Assembly (NCBI RefSeq): GCF_024679095.1
Contig: NW_026111776.1
Coordinates: 846,049 to 910,048 of the forward strand
Source of the DNA: Eriocheir sinensis
Taxonomy: Eukaryota > Arthropoda > Malacostraca > Decapoda > Varunidae
Length of the DNA: 64,000 nt
Direction of reading: 5' to 3'
The notes below the pieces were generated by a model. That model did no database searches and was not told the origin of the DNA. It saw only the letters and a program-made list of their open reading frames with translations. Positions within the stretch are counted from its first letter, which is position 1. Each line of letters begins with the position of its first letter. The translations under genes were made by a program, and so were the position numbers. Shown here piece by piece: positions 44,396 to 58,157 of the stretch.

Positions 44396-45016
44396 ATTTC
44401 ACGACGCGCACTTTGAAAACAGGATCAGCTTTTAACGAATAATCTGCCTAGCAAGAGCTTACGCATTTTTACGTAATCCACTCCCTCCATTATCACATCA
44501 CCTGTTGTTGCTGTTTTTTTGTCCTGCTTTTTCTCGTCTCTACAAGTAAGAGGGTGTTGCCTCGGTACAGAATTCGTGCAAGTTTCTCAACGTTATTTAC
44601 TTTTTTATTTTACTTTTTAAATCTAAGAAAATAAAAGTATCGGTGATGAGTCCGTAGATTTATAATGGACACAAGGCCTTGAGGATGTCAGCTGGTGTGC
44701 ATTTTCGTGGTGAGCGAGACAAAAGATGAGAAGTTAATTTGAAGTGATTTATATATTTACACGTAGTAGCGGTATTGGAAAAAAATAATCTTCAGCTCAT
44801 ATTAATTATGGAAAACGAAGGGAGTTAACATATAATACGGAGTTTTCGATTACTGTTTTATTTTATTTTATTTTATTTATGTTTTTGCTTTAGTTGTTGT
44901 TAGGTATTATTTTTCTTCTTCCTCTCCTCGTTGATTTTGTTGTCATTATTATTATTTTCCTCATACTTCTTCTTCTTTGTCTTTTCTTCTTTGTCTTTTC
45001 TTCTTCTTCTTCTTCT
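44358..45016. other. Intergenic stretch left of the LINE fragment
   Basis: Contains (TG)n at 44362-44391 and a (CTT)n run at about 44965-45017, where the LINE fragment begins. Otherwise unique. Confidence 0.6.
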
Positions 45017-45860
45017 TCCAGGACGCTAGCGTTCTTCAGGATGAGCTAGACAGACTATATGATTGGGCGGGGAAGTGGCAGATGGAATCCAATGTCGGGA
45101 AGTGCAGTATTCTGAGTGTAGGTAGGAATAACCCTCACACAATTATATACTCCTTAAATGACACTCCGCTGAGTAGGTCTGGGTGTGAGAGGGATTTAGA
45201 GTTTAGTGAGCACTGACCTCCGTCCTGGAGCTCAGTGCGTTCAAGCTAAGAATCGTGCAAATAGGGTACTGGGTTTCATCTCGAGGAGCGTAAGCAATAG
45301 GAGCGCTGAAGTCATCCTCAAACTCTACATAGCATTAATTAGACGTCATTTCGATTATGCGGTTCAGTTCTGGTCATCTTACTGTAGAGTGGATATCAAG
45401 TAGTTAGAATCTGTACAGAGGATGATGACAAAATTATTCAAGGGTGAGAAACTTGCCTTATGAAAATAAACTGAAGCATTTAAATTTATACGCTCTAGGA
45501 AGGCGAAGGTTACGAGGTGACTTGATCGAGGTTTATAAATGGGTGAAGGACTTTAATAAAGGGGATGTAAATAGGGTTTTGGTTGTAAAAGAGCAAGGTA
45601 GAACACGTAGCAACGGTTTTAAGCTAGTTAAATTCAGATTCAACAAAGACATAGGCAAGAATTGGTTTACCAGTAAAGTGGTGGATGAGTGGAGCAGGCT
45701 TGGGAGTCATGTTGTGGGTGCCAATACCATAGATGCATTGAAGAAGAGTTTGGATAAATTCATGGATAGTGAGGTTAGGTGCGGTTAGACTTACAGGAAC
45801 TGCCTTGTATCGGCCAACCGGCCTCTTGCAGACTCCTTACGTTCTTATGTTCTTTTGTTG
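45017..45860 (+). mobile_element. CR1/L2-like retrotransposon, 3' part of ORF2 and 3' end
   Basis: The thumb and C-terminal region of a LINE RT is readable: LQDELDRLYDWAGKWQ and NVGKCSILSVGRNN (frame from about 45020), a frame change near 45195, then QAKNRANRVLGFISRSVSNRSAEVILKLYIALIRRHFDYAVQFW. A TAG occurs at about 45402, another frame change lies near 45440, and the C-terminal MRNLPYENKLKHLNLYALGR... segment ends in TAG at 45786-45788. The 3' end carries gactccttacgttcttatgttctttt (about 45831-45856), the short repeated tail also seen at 50893 on the other strand. The endonuclease and the RT palm are missing, so the copy is 5'-truncated next to a (CTT)n tract. Clade (CR1 or L2) is inferred. 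Confidence 0.85.
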
Positions 45861-46084
45861 TTGTTGTTGTTGTTTCTGTTCTTGTTCTTGTTCTTCTTCT
45901 TTTCTTCGTCTTTTCATAATTTCTTCTTATAATTAATGATCGCTTTGTCCTTCCATTTAGTTATCGATATGTTTCTCTGTCTCTATCTTGCACTTCCTTT
46001 AGACAATTAGTCTCCCTTCCTTCCTCTTACCTCCTCACTCCCTCTTTATGCCTCCTTTTATTTTTTTCCCATTCCGTTCTTTCT

Positions 46085-46450
46085 ATCAATGGTCTAATGT
46101 CGGCTGCAATTAGTTTAACGTCGGTGGCAGTAAAAGCATTCGAGTCTATTATAGATGAAAATATCCGTGACCACCTAGACTCCTAGAGAAACAGCCTGAT
46201 CAATGGTCCCCACCTTGGGTTCATTGATCAAGGCTAGATCTTGTCTGACTTTATTGTTTTCTTTTTACAAAAGTGTCAAATACGTAAGGACGACAGTTAT
46301 GATATTGCATATCTTAATTTTAGTAAAGCATTCGACAAAGAACCTCACCAATAACTTTGACAACAATTAAAGCCCACGGGTTTGAAGGTAGATGGATCAT
46401 GGTGTGGTTCAGTGACAGGAAGCAGAGTTCTGGGCTCAGGTAGTACATGG
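46085..46450 (+). pseudogene. Degenerate LINE reverse-transcriptase fragment
   Basis: Recognisable RT pieces are spread over shifting frames: SLTSVAVKAFESIIDENI (about 46110), a region corresponding to the RSCLTNLL box, AYLNFSKAFDK (about 46308-46340, the RT catalytic A-box region) and AHGFEGRWIMVWFSDRKQ (about 46372-46425). Several stops and frame changes are present. It differs from the nearby CR1/L2-like fragments, so it may be another family or an older copy. Confidence 0.7.
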
Positions 46451-46995
46451 GGATAATGGGATTGGGTTCGAGGTACTAAGTCTGATGCAAATATCAAGAT
46501 ACTTTGGGTGGAGCAGGTGGAATTCCCTACCCGGCAGCATTGTCGCTTCAACCACAACAAGGCATACCATTTTATATGTCGGTTGTTTAGTATTTGACAT
46601 AGTCTTTAAATTTTGTATATGGTAAAACAAGTCTATATTATGTTGTGAATGTATCGAATTTTAGGATAGTAACGATGATTTATGTATGGAAATGAATTCA
46701 ACTGTGCTACCCAGCGACGTTGTCATGTCTATGGTCAAGGTCGCCGGTGACCCCTGTGGACCTCGGGTTGCCCTGGCCATTATTCCCTGGTAGAGAGGAA
46801 GTGGTGAGAGAGGGGAGGGAAGGTAGCGGTAGCCAAGGTCCAGCCTGTGAGACAGATGCAAGGATTTCTTGACAACATTTTATCAGTGTCTTTTACCGAT
46901 ACCCTCGCTACACTTGACCCGATAAAACAGTTATATTTTGTGAGCTTTGTTCTCCGTTCATTTTGCAATTGGCAAGGAAGCTATAATATGGCCCC

Positions 46996-47205
46996 TCGGG
47001 CCAAATTTGTGGCTTTACCGTGTAGCAGCGACGGGCCAAATTTGTGCCATGATATAGACCCCCCAAAAATAGATGATGCATAAACCGATCACAAAACGCT
47101 TTGGTATATATTATGAAATGATTTGTGTGAGTGATGATTTTTTTTCTCATTTTTCTCACTTAGAAGGACCATTAAGAAACATGATCCCTGCGGCTACAGG
47201 GTTAA
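46996..47205 (+). mobile_element. TTAA-ended MITE-like repeat, right-end copy
   Basis: This is the second copy of the ~205 bp repeat seen at 3959-4164. It ends in gcggctacaggGTTAA (TTAA at 47202-47205). Its left terminus is degraded (cctcgggccaaatttgtggc...). An internal near-duplicate (cgggccaaatttgtg, twice about 37 bp apart) is shared by both copies. Confidence 0.7.
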
Positions 47206-47458
47206 TAGTCCCCTCATATCCTTGTGTATCCGTGTTATTTCCTTCACCTCGTTCTCCACTGCCCTCCCTCTCTCTGTCCTGTTCCCGGTCTCCTCAATCC
47301 TCTCTCTCACCTCCCAACCTCCTCCCTCCCAGCCACTCACCCCTTAATCCCATAATCGTCACTCCCTTAATCCCCATAATCCTTAGATCGCGATATTATT
47401 GACAATTAGTCCCGTTCTAATGCGTTTACAAACCCAACTCATTAATCGATTCCTACTT

Positions 47459-47527
<69 letters not shown>
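47459..47527. repeat. (TC)n microsatellite
   Basis: About 67 bp of pure TC. Confidence 0.95.
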
Positions 47528-47530
<3 letters not shown>

Positions 47531-47607
47531 ATTAAGTAATATGTATAGTGTTTTGATGTGTTTCTGTTAATATTTTTGAAACTATGAGGTTTGTGGAGAA
47601 ACGAGAG

Positions 47608-47715
47608 GGAGGTGGAGGTGGAGGTGGAGAAGGAGAAGGAGGAGGAGGTGAAGGTGGAGGTGGAAGTGGAGGTGGAGAAGGAGAAGGAGGAGGATGTGAA
47701 GGTGGAGGAGGAGGT
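47608..47715. repeat. GGA/GGT-rich minisatellite
   Basis: A ~48 bp unit (ggaggtggagaaggagaaggaggagg-tgaaggtggagg) occurs about twice with shorter GGAGGT repeats around it. Confidence 0.85.
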
Positions 47716-48109
47716 AACTTTATTCTCTCACAGTCCTCATATAAGGCAACCACGAGGTCTGTTTTTTTTCTCTTTTTAAAGGAGGAGGAGCAGGAACAAA
47801 GAAACACAAAGAGAGAACAAACAACAGCAGGCCAGCTGGTCATTACGAGGCTGTTTGTGATAAGCTACACTAACTATCTAATCAAAGGTGGAAGATGAAG
47901 GACAGCAAAGGCGAAGGCCGTGGTGAGCAAATCAGGGAAGTAAAGTAACGGAACAGGCCGAGGCAGCAACACTATAATATAGTCGCCAAGTCAGTCAGTT
48001 CGGGGCCTCGCCATTCGCGCCAATCCCGGGCAGAATCTTGGCGGTTCAGTCTCCTTCCTTCGCCCTGTCAACTTCCCACTTTCGTCACATCACTTTCCTT
48101 CCTTTCCTC

Positions 48110-48235
48110 GTTCCTTCCTTCCTTCCTTCCTTCCTTCCCTCGTTGTTGCTTTCCTTCCTTCCTTCCCTCGTTGTTGCTTTCCTTCCTTCCTTCCCTCGTT
48201 GTTGCTTTCCTTCCTTCCTTCCCTCGTTTCTTCCT
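48110..48235. repeat. 28 bp minisatellite, about 3.5 copies
   Basis: The unit cttccttccttccctcgttg plus ttgctttc repeats perfectly after a (CTTC)n lead-in. Confidence 0.93.
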
Positions 48236-48409
48236 TCGTCCTGTCATTTTCTCCATCCTCCTTCCTCCTGTCATCTTCCCCCCTTTATTCCTCCCTTCCT
48301 CTGTCACCTTCCTTTGGCCTTCGTCCTGCCATCCTTGATCCAACAAAAACGGTCTCCGGCGCCTTCACTGTATTTTCGATTGATTTGAATTAATCCCGTC
48401 AGGAATTTT

Positions 48410-48700
48410 AAGAGGCTCATCTTGCTATCCACCCTCCTCGCCTCGCGGGGCTGGGGAGCGTCAGGGGGCCCAAGGCCTTCCTGGCGAGCGTCGCAGGGCT
48501 CAGGGCTCCGGCAGGGCGCCTCGGCTCCCCCGGAGCGTCCACGGAGGTGTCGGAGATCCCTAGGTTCCGGGGGTTGGGGGGGCGTGAAGTGGCAGCAAGA
48601 CATGCAGTTACTGACCTCTTATTAGCCAGACGACGCGTTAATGACACGTTCCAATGGAAGGTTCGACGCATGGGGAGGTACAATTCCCCTAAGCAAGGCA
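48410..48700. other. CpG- and GC-rich block without recognised product
   Basis: This compact GC-rich segment stands out from its AT-rich surroundings and has many CG dinucleotides. Open frames exist on both strands, but none carries a recognised motif or clear splice pattern. It may be a CpG island, an unrecognised exon or part of a repeat. Confidence 0.4.
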
Positions 48701-48965
48701 AGTGTCATGCCAACTACGATAAAAAACGAAAAATACAAAAAAAATACAAAAACAAAAAATCCAAAAAAAATTGTCTTGTTTTGCTTTGTTTAAAGCGTCT
48801 TGTATGTTGGTATGGCGGGTCTTCTCTGGGGAGAAGGAGACTAACGCGTTCCAACATACAAAACCAGGAAAAGACGACATGGAAACACCGAGAGAAGGAA
48901 GGGAAAGAAGGGAACACCAGAAGAAGGAAAATGAAGAGAAGTAACACTAGAAGAAGGCATATGAA

Positions 48966-50040
48966 GTAACACAAGAAGAAGGAAGTTGAAAAGAGTAACA
49001 CAAGAAGAAGGAATTTGAAAAGAGTAACACAGAAGAAGGTATTGAAAAGAGTAACACAGAAGAAGGTATTGAAAAGAGTAACACAGAAGAAGGTATTGAA
49101 AAGAGTAACACAGAAGAAGGTATTGAAAAGAGTTACACAGAAGAAGGTATTGAAAAGAGTTACACAGAAGAAGGTATTGAAAAGAGTTACACAGAAGAAG
49201 GTATTGAAAAGAGTTACACAGAAGAAGGTATTGAAAAGAGTTACACAGAAGAAGGTATTGAAAAGAGTAACACAGAAGAAGGTATTGAAAAGAGTAACAC
49301 AGAAGAAGGTATTGAAAAGAGTTACACAGAAGAAGGTATTGAAAAGAGTAACACAGAAGAAGGTATTGAAAAGAGTAACACAGAAGAAGGTATTGAAAAG
49401 AGTTACACAGAAGAAGGTATTGAAAAGAGTAACACAGAAGAAGGTATTGAAAAGAGTTACACAGAAGAAGGTATTGAAAAGAGTAACACAGAAGAAGGTA
49501 TTGAAAAGAGTTACACAGAAGAAGGTATTGAAAAGAGTAACACAGAAGAAGGTATTGAAAAGAGTAACACAGAAGAAGGTATTGAAAAGAGTAACACAGA
49601 AGAAGGTATTGAAAAGAGTTACACAGAAGAAGGTATTGAAAAGAGTTACACAGAAGAAGGTATTGAAAAGAGTTACACAGAAGAAGGTATTGAAAAGAGT
49701 TACACAGAAGAAGGTATTGAAAAGAGTAACACAGAAGAAGGTATTGAAAAGAGTAACACAGAAGAAGGTATTGAAAAGAGTAACACAGAAGAAGGTATTG
49801 AAAAGAGTAACACAGAAGAAGGTATTGAAAAGAGTAACACAGAAGAAGGTATTGAAAAGAGTAACACAGAAGAAGGTATTGAAAAGAGTTACACAGAAGA
49901 AGGTATTGAAAAGAGTTACACAGAAGAAGGTATTGAAAAGAGTAACACAGAAGAAGGTATTGAAAAGAGTTAGACAGAAGAAGGAATTTGAAAAGAGTAA
50001 CACAAGAAGAAGGAATTTGAAGAGAAATAACACAAGAAGA
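48966..50040. repeat. 27 bp minisatellite, about 35 copies
   Basis: A 27 bp unit beginning agtaacacagaagaaggt is repeated without gaps from about 49018 to 49975, flanked on both sides by longer degenerate versions (for example agtaacacaagaagaaggaatttgaaaag). The core units are identical except for one A/T position (agtAacac or agtTacac). Because 27 is a multiple of 3, several frames stay open for hundreds of codons. These are by-products of the repeat, not genes. Confidence 0.95.
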
Positions 50041-50144
50041 AGAAATGTGAAGTAACACCGGAAGGAAAATGCAGAGAAGTAACACTAGAAAAATGAAAAT
50101 GGAAATGAAAAGAATCATCCACCTTTCGGCCCAAACCAACATCA

Positions 50145-50480
50145 CAAAATTATGGGCGAGTCTCTTCTGGGAGGAAAGCGGCTCGTTCAGACCCAGGAAC
50201 ACCAGAAAGGATGATAGAAACATCAAGAAAAGGAAAACAGAAAAGTCATCCACCTTTCGGCCCCTGGGGCCGCAGGGTGGGTGACGGGTGAATCTCCTCT
50301 GGGGAGAAGGAGGCTAACCCACACAGTCAAGATAGAGGATAGAGAAAGGAAATTAAATCATCGAGAAAAGAAAATGAAATTACAATATCAAGAAAATAAC
50401 TAAAAAGTCATCGAGCTTTCGGCCCCTGGGGCCGCAGGGCGGGTGACGGGTGAGTCTTCTGGGGAGGAGGAGGCTCATCC
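50145..50480. repeat. Longer-period repeat flanking the 27 bp minisatellite
   Basis: The block ctttcggcccctggggccgcagggtgggtgacgggtgaatc-tctggggagaaggaggct occurs at about 50256 and 50410. Weaker versions are at about 50108 and 48814 (on the far side of the minisatellite). The spacing suggests an older ~150 bp repeat unit of which the 27 bp array is one expanded part. Confidence 0.65.
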
Positions 50481-50676
50481 ACAGCCAGCAACACCAACAG
50501 AAAGAAAAGAAAAGAAAACATCAAGAGAAAAGAAAAGAAAACATCAAGAGAAAAGAAAAGGAAAAGAAAAGAAAAAAACAAAGTAAACAAAGCAAAACAA
50601 GACAAAACAAAAACAAAACAAATTAAAACAACATAATAAATAAATAAATAAACAACCCAATAACAAACAATATAAT

Positions 50677-50892
50677 TTAGCTACTGGGACTGCTCAAACG
50701 ATCGAGATCAGCTTGGAAGTGTTCTTTATCCGTTGTCGTAGTGACTCTGCTGGCTATGTTTGTGTCGTCGGCAAATTTCGATATTTTACACGATAGCCCC
50801 TCGTCAATGTCATTTACGTACACTAAAAACAGAACAGGTCCCAACATCGACCCCTGTGGAACACCGCTTTTGACATCTCGCCAGTCAGATAA
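50677..50892 (-). mobile_element. Separate CR1/L2-like RT palm fragment
   Basis: Read on the minus strand, a stretch of about 70 residues contains DWRDVKSGVPQGSMLGPVLF, VNDIDEG and the catalytic FADDT box, ending near QADLDRL. These are the motifs missing from the neighbouring copy at 50893-52595, and the fragment starts exactly at that copy's 3' tail. It is probably the remains of a second copy of the same family that the larger copy inserted into. A displaced piece of one copy is the alternative. Confidence 0.8.
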
Positions 50893-52591
50893 CATAAGAA
50901 CATAAGAACGTTGGAATCTGCAAGAGGCCGGTAGGCCTATACAAGGCAGTTCCTTTGACCCTAAACTCCCGTGTATCTAACCCCACCTAGTATCGCTGTC
51001 CATGAATTTATCTAATCTATTTTGAATGTGACTATCATACTAGCACTTACAACATGACTGCAAAGCCTGTTCCATTCATCTTCCACTCAGTTGCTAAACC
51101 AATTTTTGCCTATGTCCCTGTTGAATCTGAATTTATCCAGTTTAAATCCGTTACTTCGTGTCCTACCCTGTTCTCTTACCAACAAAACCTTATGAATATC
51201 TCCCTTATTAAAGCCCTTCATCCATATATAAACCTCGATCATGTCTCCACGCACCCTTCGCCTTTCTAGAGAATGCAAGTTTAACTGTTTGAGTCTTCCC
51301 TCGTATGGCAAGTTTCTCAACCCCTGAATCATCTTAGTCATCCTCCTCTGCACTGATTCTAACATTTTGATATCCATTCTATAGTAAGGTGACCAAAACT
51401 GAACCGCATAGTCAAGATGAGGTCTAACTAATGCTAAATATAGTTTGAGGAAGACTTCGGCGCTTCTGTTGCTTGTTTTTGAAGCCTTACTGGGTGTCGG
51501 AGATTGCATGATTGTCTTCTAGAAACTTAACAAGTTTGTCTCTAATGATCTTTTCGAGTATTTCTCCTGCCACTGATGTCAAACTTATGGGCCTGTAGTT
51601 TAATGCAACACTTTTGTCTCCTTTTTTTGAAAATCTGTGTTACGTTCGCCATCTTCCAGTCTTCCGGGACCTTATTCAGTTGAGCTGACCGGTTGAACAT
51701 ATTAGTGAGTGATTGAATTATTTGTTGTTTAAGCTCTTTTAATGACCGCGGGGACAAACTGTCAGGCCCCGCTGACTTGTTCGTGTCGAGTTTGTCCAAA
51801 TACTTTTTCACTTCTCCGCGGGTCAGGGCCCTCAGCAATGGTTTCGATGTCCTCGACTGTGAATACGGATGCTAAGTTAGTGTTGAGGATTGTGGCCATT
51901 TGTTTACTGTTCCGAGTTACTGATCCAGTCTCGTCTGTCAGGGGACCAGTATTGGTTATATGTTTTTCGATCTGATGTATGTGAATAATTTTTTGAGTTG
52001 GTCTTGATGTTGCGCGCTATTTGTTCATCATAGTTGCGTTTATTACCTTCTAATAAGGGTGCGACAAGCTTTTAGGCTGGTGTGGTACTGTGTGCGGGCT
52101 TCGGCAGTGTCATTCTCTTTCATTAGATTATAAAAAAAAAAATTTAAGTTTACCGCCCTTTTTAATTCTCTGGACATTCACGGTGGATCTACGGCACCAT
52201 TTACTCGCCTGGGTTTCGTAGGCACTGTAGCCTTCTCTACTCCCAAAAGCTTATCTTTGAAGTCGTTCCACACGTTGTTGATTGTATTGTCGGTGAGGTT
52301 AAGTTGGTCCCAGGTCGCAGGAGGAAGCAGCTCACGGGCTAGGTTGAAATTTGATTTTTTGTAGTCTGGTATCACTGACAGATTGTCTACGAGTTTGTGA
52401 CATATGTTGACATTAAAACGGATTTAGTGGTGATCGCAACCATGAATTTTCTCACCATTTTCACAGTCGCGAATGAGGTCGGGTCCGCTTACTAATACCA
52501 AATCCGGCAGATTGTTTTCTCTTGTCGGTTGAGTTACAACTTGAGTGAGGAACGAATCCTTAACCATTTCTATAAGTCTGTTATTACTTAT

Positions 52592-52595
<4 letters not shown>
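50893..52595 (-). mobile_element. CR1/L2-like retrotransposon with the RT core deleted
   Basis: Read on the minus strand, this begins in the C-terminal endonuclease (VVTQPTRENNLPDLVLVS, about 52545-52480). The endonuclease-RT linker (NFNLARELLPP...WNDFKDKLL) follows at 52355-52230. The RT start (KSAGPDSLSPRSLKEL) is at about 51780, and NYRPISLTSVAGEILEKII at about 51595-51545. Near 51480 the sequence jumps from the DTQ-stop-GF region to SNRSAEVFLKLYLALVRPHLDYAVQFW, so the whole RT palm is deleted. The C-terminal region is readable to GKNWFSN (51087). The 3' end has the duplicated tail cataagaacataagaacg at about 50895-50912. The 5' end abuts a GGA/GAA-rich tract. Several stops and frame changes make it a pseudogene. 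Confidence 0.87.
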
Positions 52596-54321
<1,726 letters not shown>

Positions 54322-54410
54322 TAGTTAGGTTACGTGGGGTTAGGTTTACAGGAGTCGCCTTGTTTAAGCCTACTGGCCTCTTGCAGACTCTTAATTTATG
54401 TACTTATAAT
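54322..54410 (+). mobile_element. CR1/L2-like 3'-end fragment
   Basis: The short segment ttaggttacgtggggttaggtttacaggagtcgccttg...cctactggcctcttgcagactc matches the 3' terminal region of the copy at 45765-45840, with a degenerate tail. It holds only the last ~85 bp of the element and no coding sequence. Confidence 0.7.
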
Positions 54411-56055
<1,645 letters not shown>

Positions 56056-56066
56056 TTTTTTTTTTT

Positions 56067-57588
56067 GTGTGTGTGTGTGTGCGTGTGTAACTGCGGGCAT
56101 GTGCGTGCGTGCGTGTGGGTGTTATCATCATATCACAAGAGGTACGCGAGAGACCACTTAGCAGGTAACGCCTCTCGTCATGATTGCTTCGTAACCGTTA
56201 TCAGCAGCAATTATGAGCTAATTACTCGTCGTCCAGCCCCGGCGTAGAGATACCACCGCCTGTGCCCATGACCGACTGCGCCCCCGACAGGCCTACTGGA
56301 AACAATTTGTCCAGGTATTAGGTGGTCACAGCGGGGCGCCTCAGCTGTGAGATATTATGGGCCTCGCCCCTCCCTGGCACCCCAACACATGTATGGGGCA
56401 GGTGACGCGCCCCGCCCCTGCCTCAGGAGTCCAGACAAGCAGTGTTAATTGTTACGTACTGCGACCGCTTTTTATTTCACGTGTCATCTTCCTGACCAAT
56501 TTGAAAGCCTCCCAACAATGCCAGGAGCTGTGTGCTTCCCGCCATTTGGTGTTTAGTTGTCTGTACGTAGAAGTAACGATCTGATGCGTATAGTCTGTCG
56601 CTACGCAGTCCTGGGGCGTCGTGTGCGCTCAGTGGAGTCTTGCAGTGGGATATGTTTGCCAATTTGTACGCACCAGACCAATTAGCTCTCATAAGAGAAG
56701 ACACTACACTGGAAAGTTGAAAATTTTTATTAAGTATAATAATGAAATAATATTAAAACGAAATATGTAAACTTTATCAGGACTATATCAATGTTCCTAT
56801 GCATTGGTTAAAATCACAACAGTAACATCGGTTTCTGATATGACCTACGTGGAAGGAGGCGGACGATAATAAAGCGTATAGGTGGAAAACTGCCTCCACA
56901 CCAAGGCTCCGTGGTTTGCTAGGCCCTTTTTTTCTGCCCAGGCGATGCGATGATGGCTTGAAATAAGTTAAGGAATTTGTAGCTTCAGGCAGCGGAGGGC
57001 GTCCGTACCCCTGGCTTCCTAGACGTGTGCCTACCTGGAAATGTACGGAAAACATTTTACCTGAGCATGCCTTTCCTGAAGCCCTAGCGTGGCATAACAA
57101 GGACTAGATTTCTTGGATAACAGTGGTTTCATGTTTATTTATTATTTTTTTTTTTACGCGATCGCTACGGCTTCTCGACCATCACTCTCACTTCACCACC
57201 TTCCACCGATCCATCCATCCCTCCACCAACAACCTCCACCCTACGTTTATTTACATCTTCCACTATCAGTCTCTCCCTTCTTCCATCCCTTCGCCAACGT
57301 CTACCCGTCCACAGCATCCACTTCCTCCCACTAATAAATTCCACCCATCGTCCACCCAAAGCTCCACCCTCCCTCCGACACCAACTCTCGCCCTACCCCG
57401 CCGACCACTAACCCCCCCCTCCCTCCCCTGAACCCGCCCTGCCCCTTATGCCAGGCCATCCGGGTCGGAGAACAAACAAACGAGGCGCCCTGTGACTAGG
57501 ATTGCCCAAAATAGGAGAAAAGAAATTCATTAAAAATTCATGGAGGATCGCGAAGAATGAGTTTTGTGGTAGTACACGATGATAGGAT

Positions 57589-57589
<1 letters not shown>
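56067..57589. other. Low-repeat stretch left of the Wnt exons
   Basis: Mostly unique sequence with a C-rich patch at 57180-57440. The missing first Wnt coding exon could lie here or further left, but I found no signal-peptide exon I would defend. Confidence 0.5.

Positions 57590-57674
<85 letters not shown>
57590..57674. repeat. (TC)n microsatellite, 85 bp
   Basis: Pure TC. Confidence 0.96.
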
Positions 57675-57675
<1 letters not shown>

Positions 57676-57977
57676 ACAGTAAGTTACTAAGTTAAAGATA
57701 CACTGATACTTTTATTCATTTAGTCTTAAGATGCACTGACGAGCTGACAATCTCCTATCCCTGCGATGCGCGGCTCACGTCACACCCGGGAGGCTGAAGA
57801 CAACACCCAGCAAGAGTATTTACACTTCTCGTACATATCATTATGCTCTGAAGTTGATTTTCACCGCCGCGAGTGCACGTATTCCGGGATTAATTCACAC
57901 ATCTCGGTACAGATCAGGCATAAATGGCTACATAGAAGTAAGGTATATTTGGGGACATATCCGTCGCATTGGTCCTT

Positions 57978-58157
57978 GAGCCTGTAGTGGCTACGAACCC
58001 ATCACCGCGGGACACGAGCCAGCGTGACATCCGAGGTATCTCAGTTTGGCTTCCCCAGGTTTCCCCAGGTGCCCATTGATCAACCATCCCGAAAGGTGGA
58101 ATGAACAGCTGGGTGAGTTGCACGCCGACCGGCCACGGCAGGATTCGAAACTTGATA
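57978..58157 (-). mobile_element. Probable SINE-like dispersed element, truncated
   Basis: On the minus strand the sequence has a B-box-like GTTTCGAATCCTGCC at the start. A characteristic block follows with a duplicated CACCTGGGGAAACCTGGGGAAG-type motif and CGGATGTCACGCTGGC. I recall this block as recurrent in crab genomes. No A box is visible upstream, so the copy is truncated or the call is wrong. Confidence 0.45.

Noticed and set aside
46455..46480. tRNA-like B box (gggttcgag)
   Set aside because: No A box at the right distance and no cloverleaf; it lies beside a decayed RT fragment.
48417..48701. Coding exon on the minus strand in the GC-rich block
   Set aside because: No domain or splice pattern is recognisable and both strands are open because of GC-richness; kept only as a GC-rich block.
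48966..50040. CRISPR-like array
   Set aside because: Units are contiguous with no unique spacers, the DNA is eukaryotic and no cas genes exist. It is a minisatellite.
48714..50253. Open frames of 346-470 codons across the 27 bp minisatellite on both strands
   Set aside because: The unit is a multiple of three with no stop in several frames, so the frames stay open automatically. No start context, domain or codon bias supports a protein.
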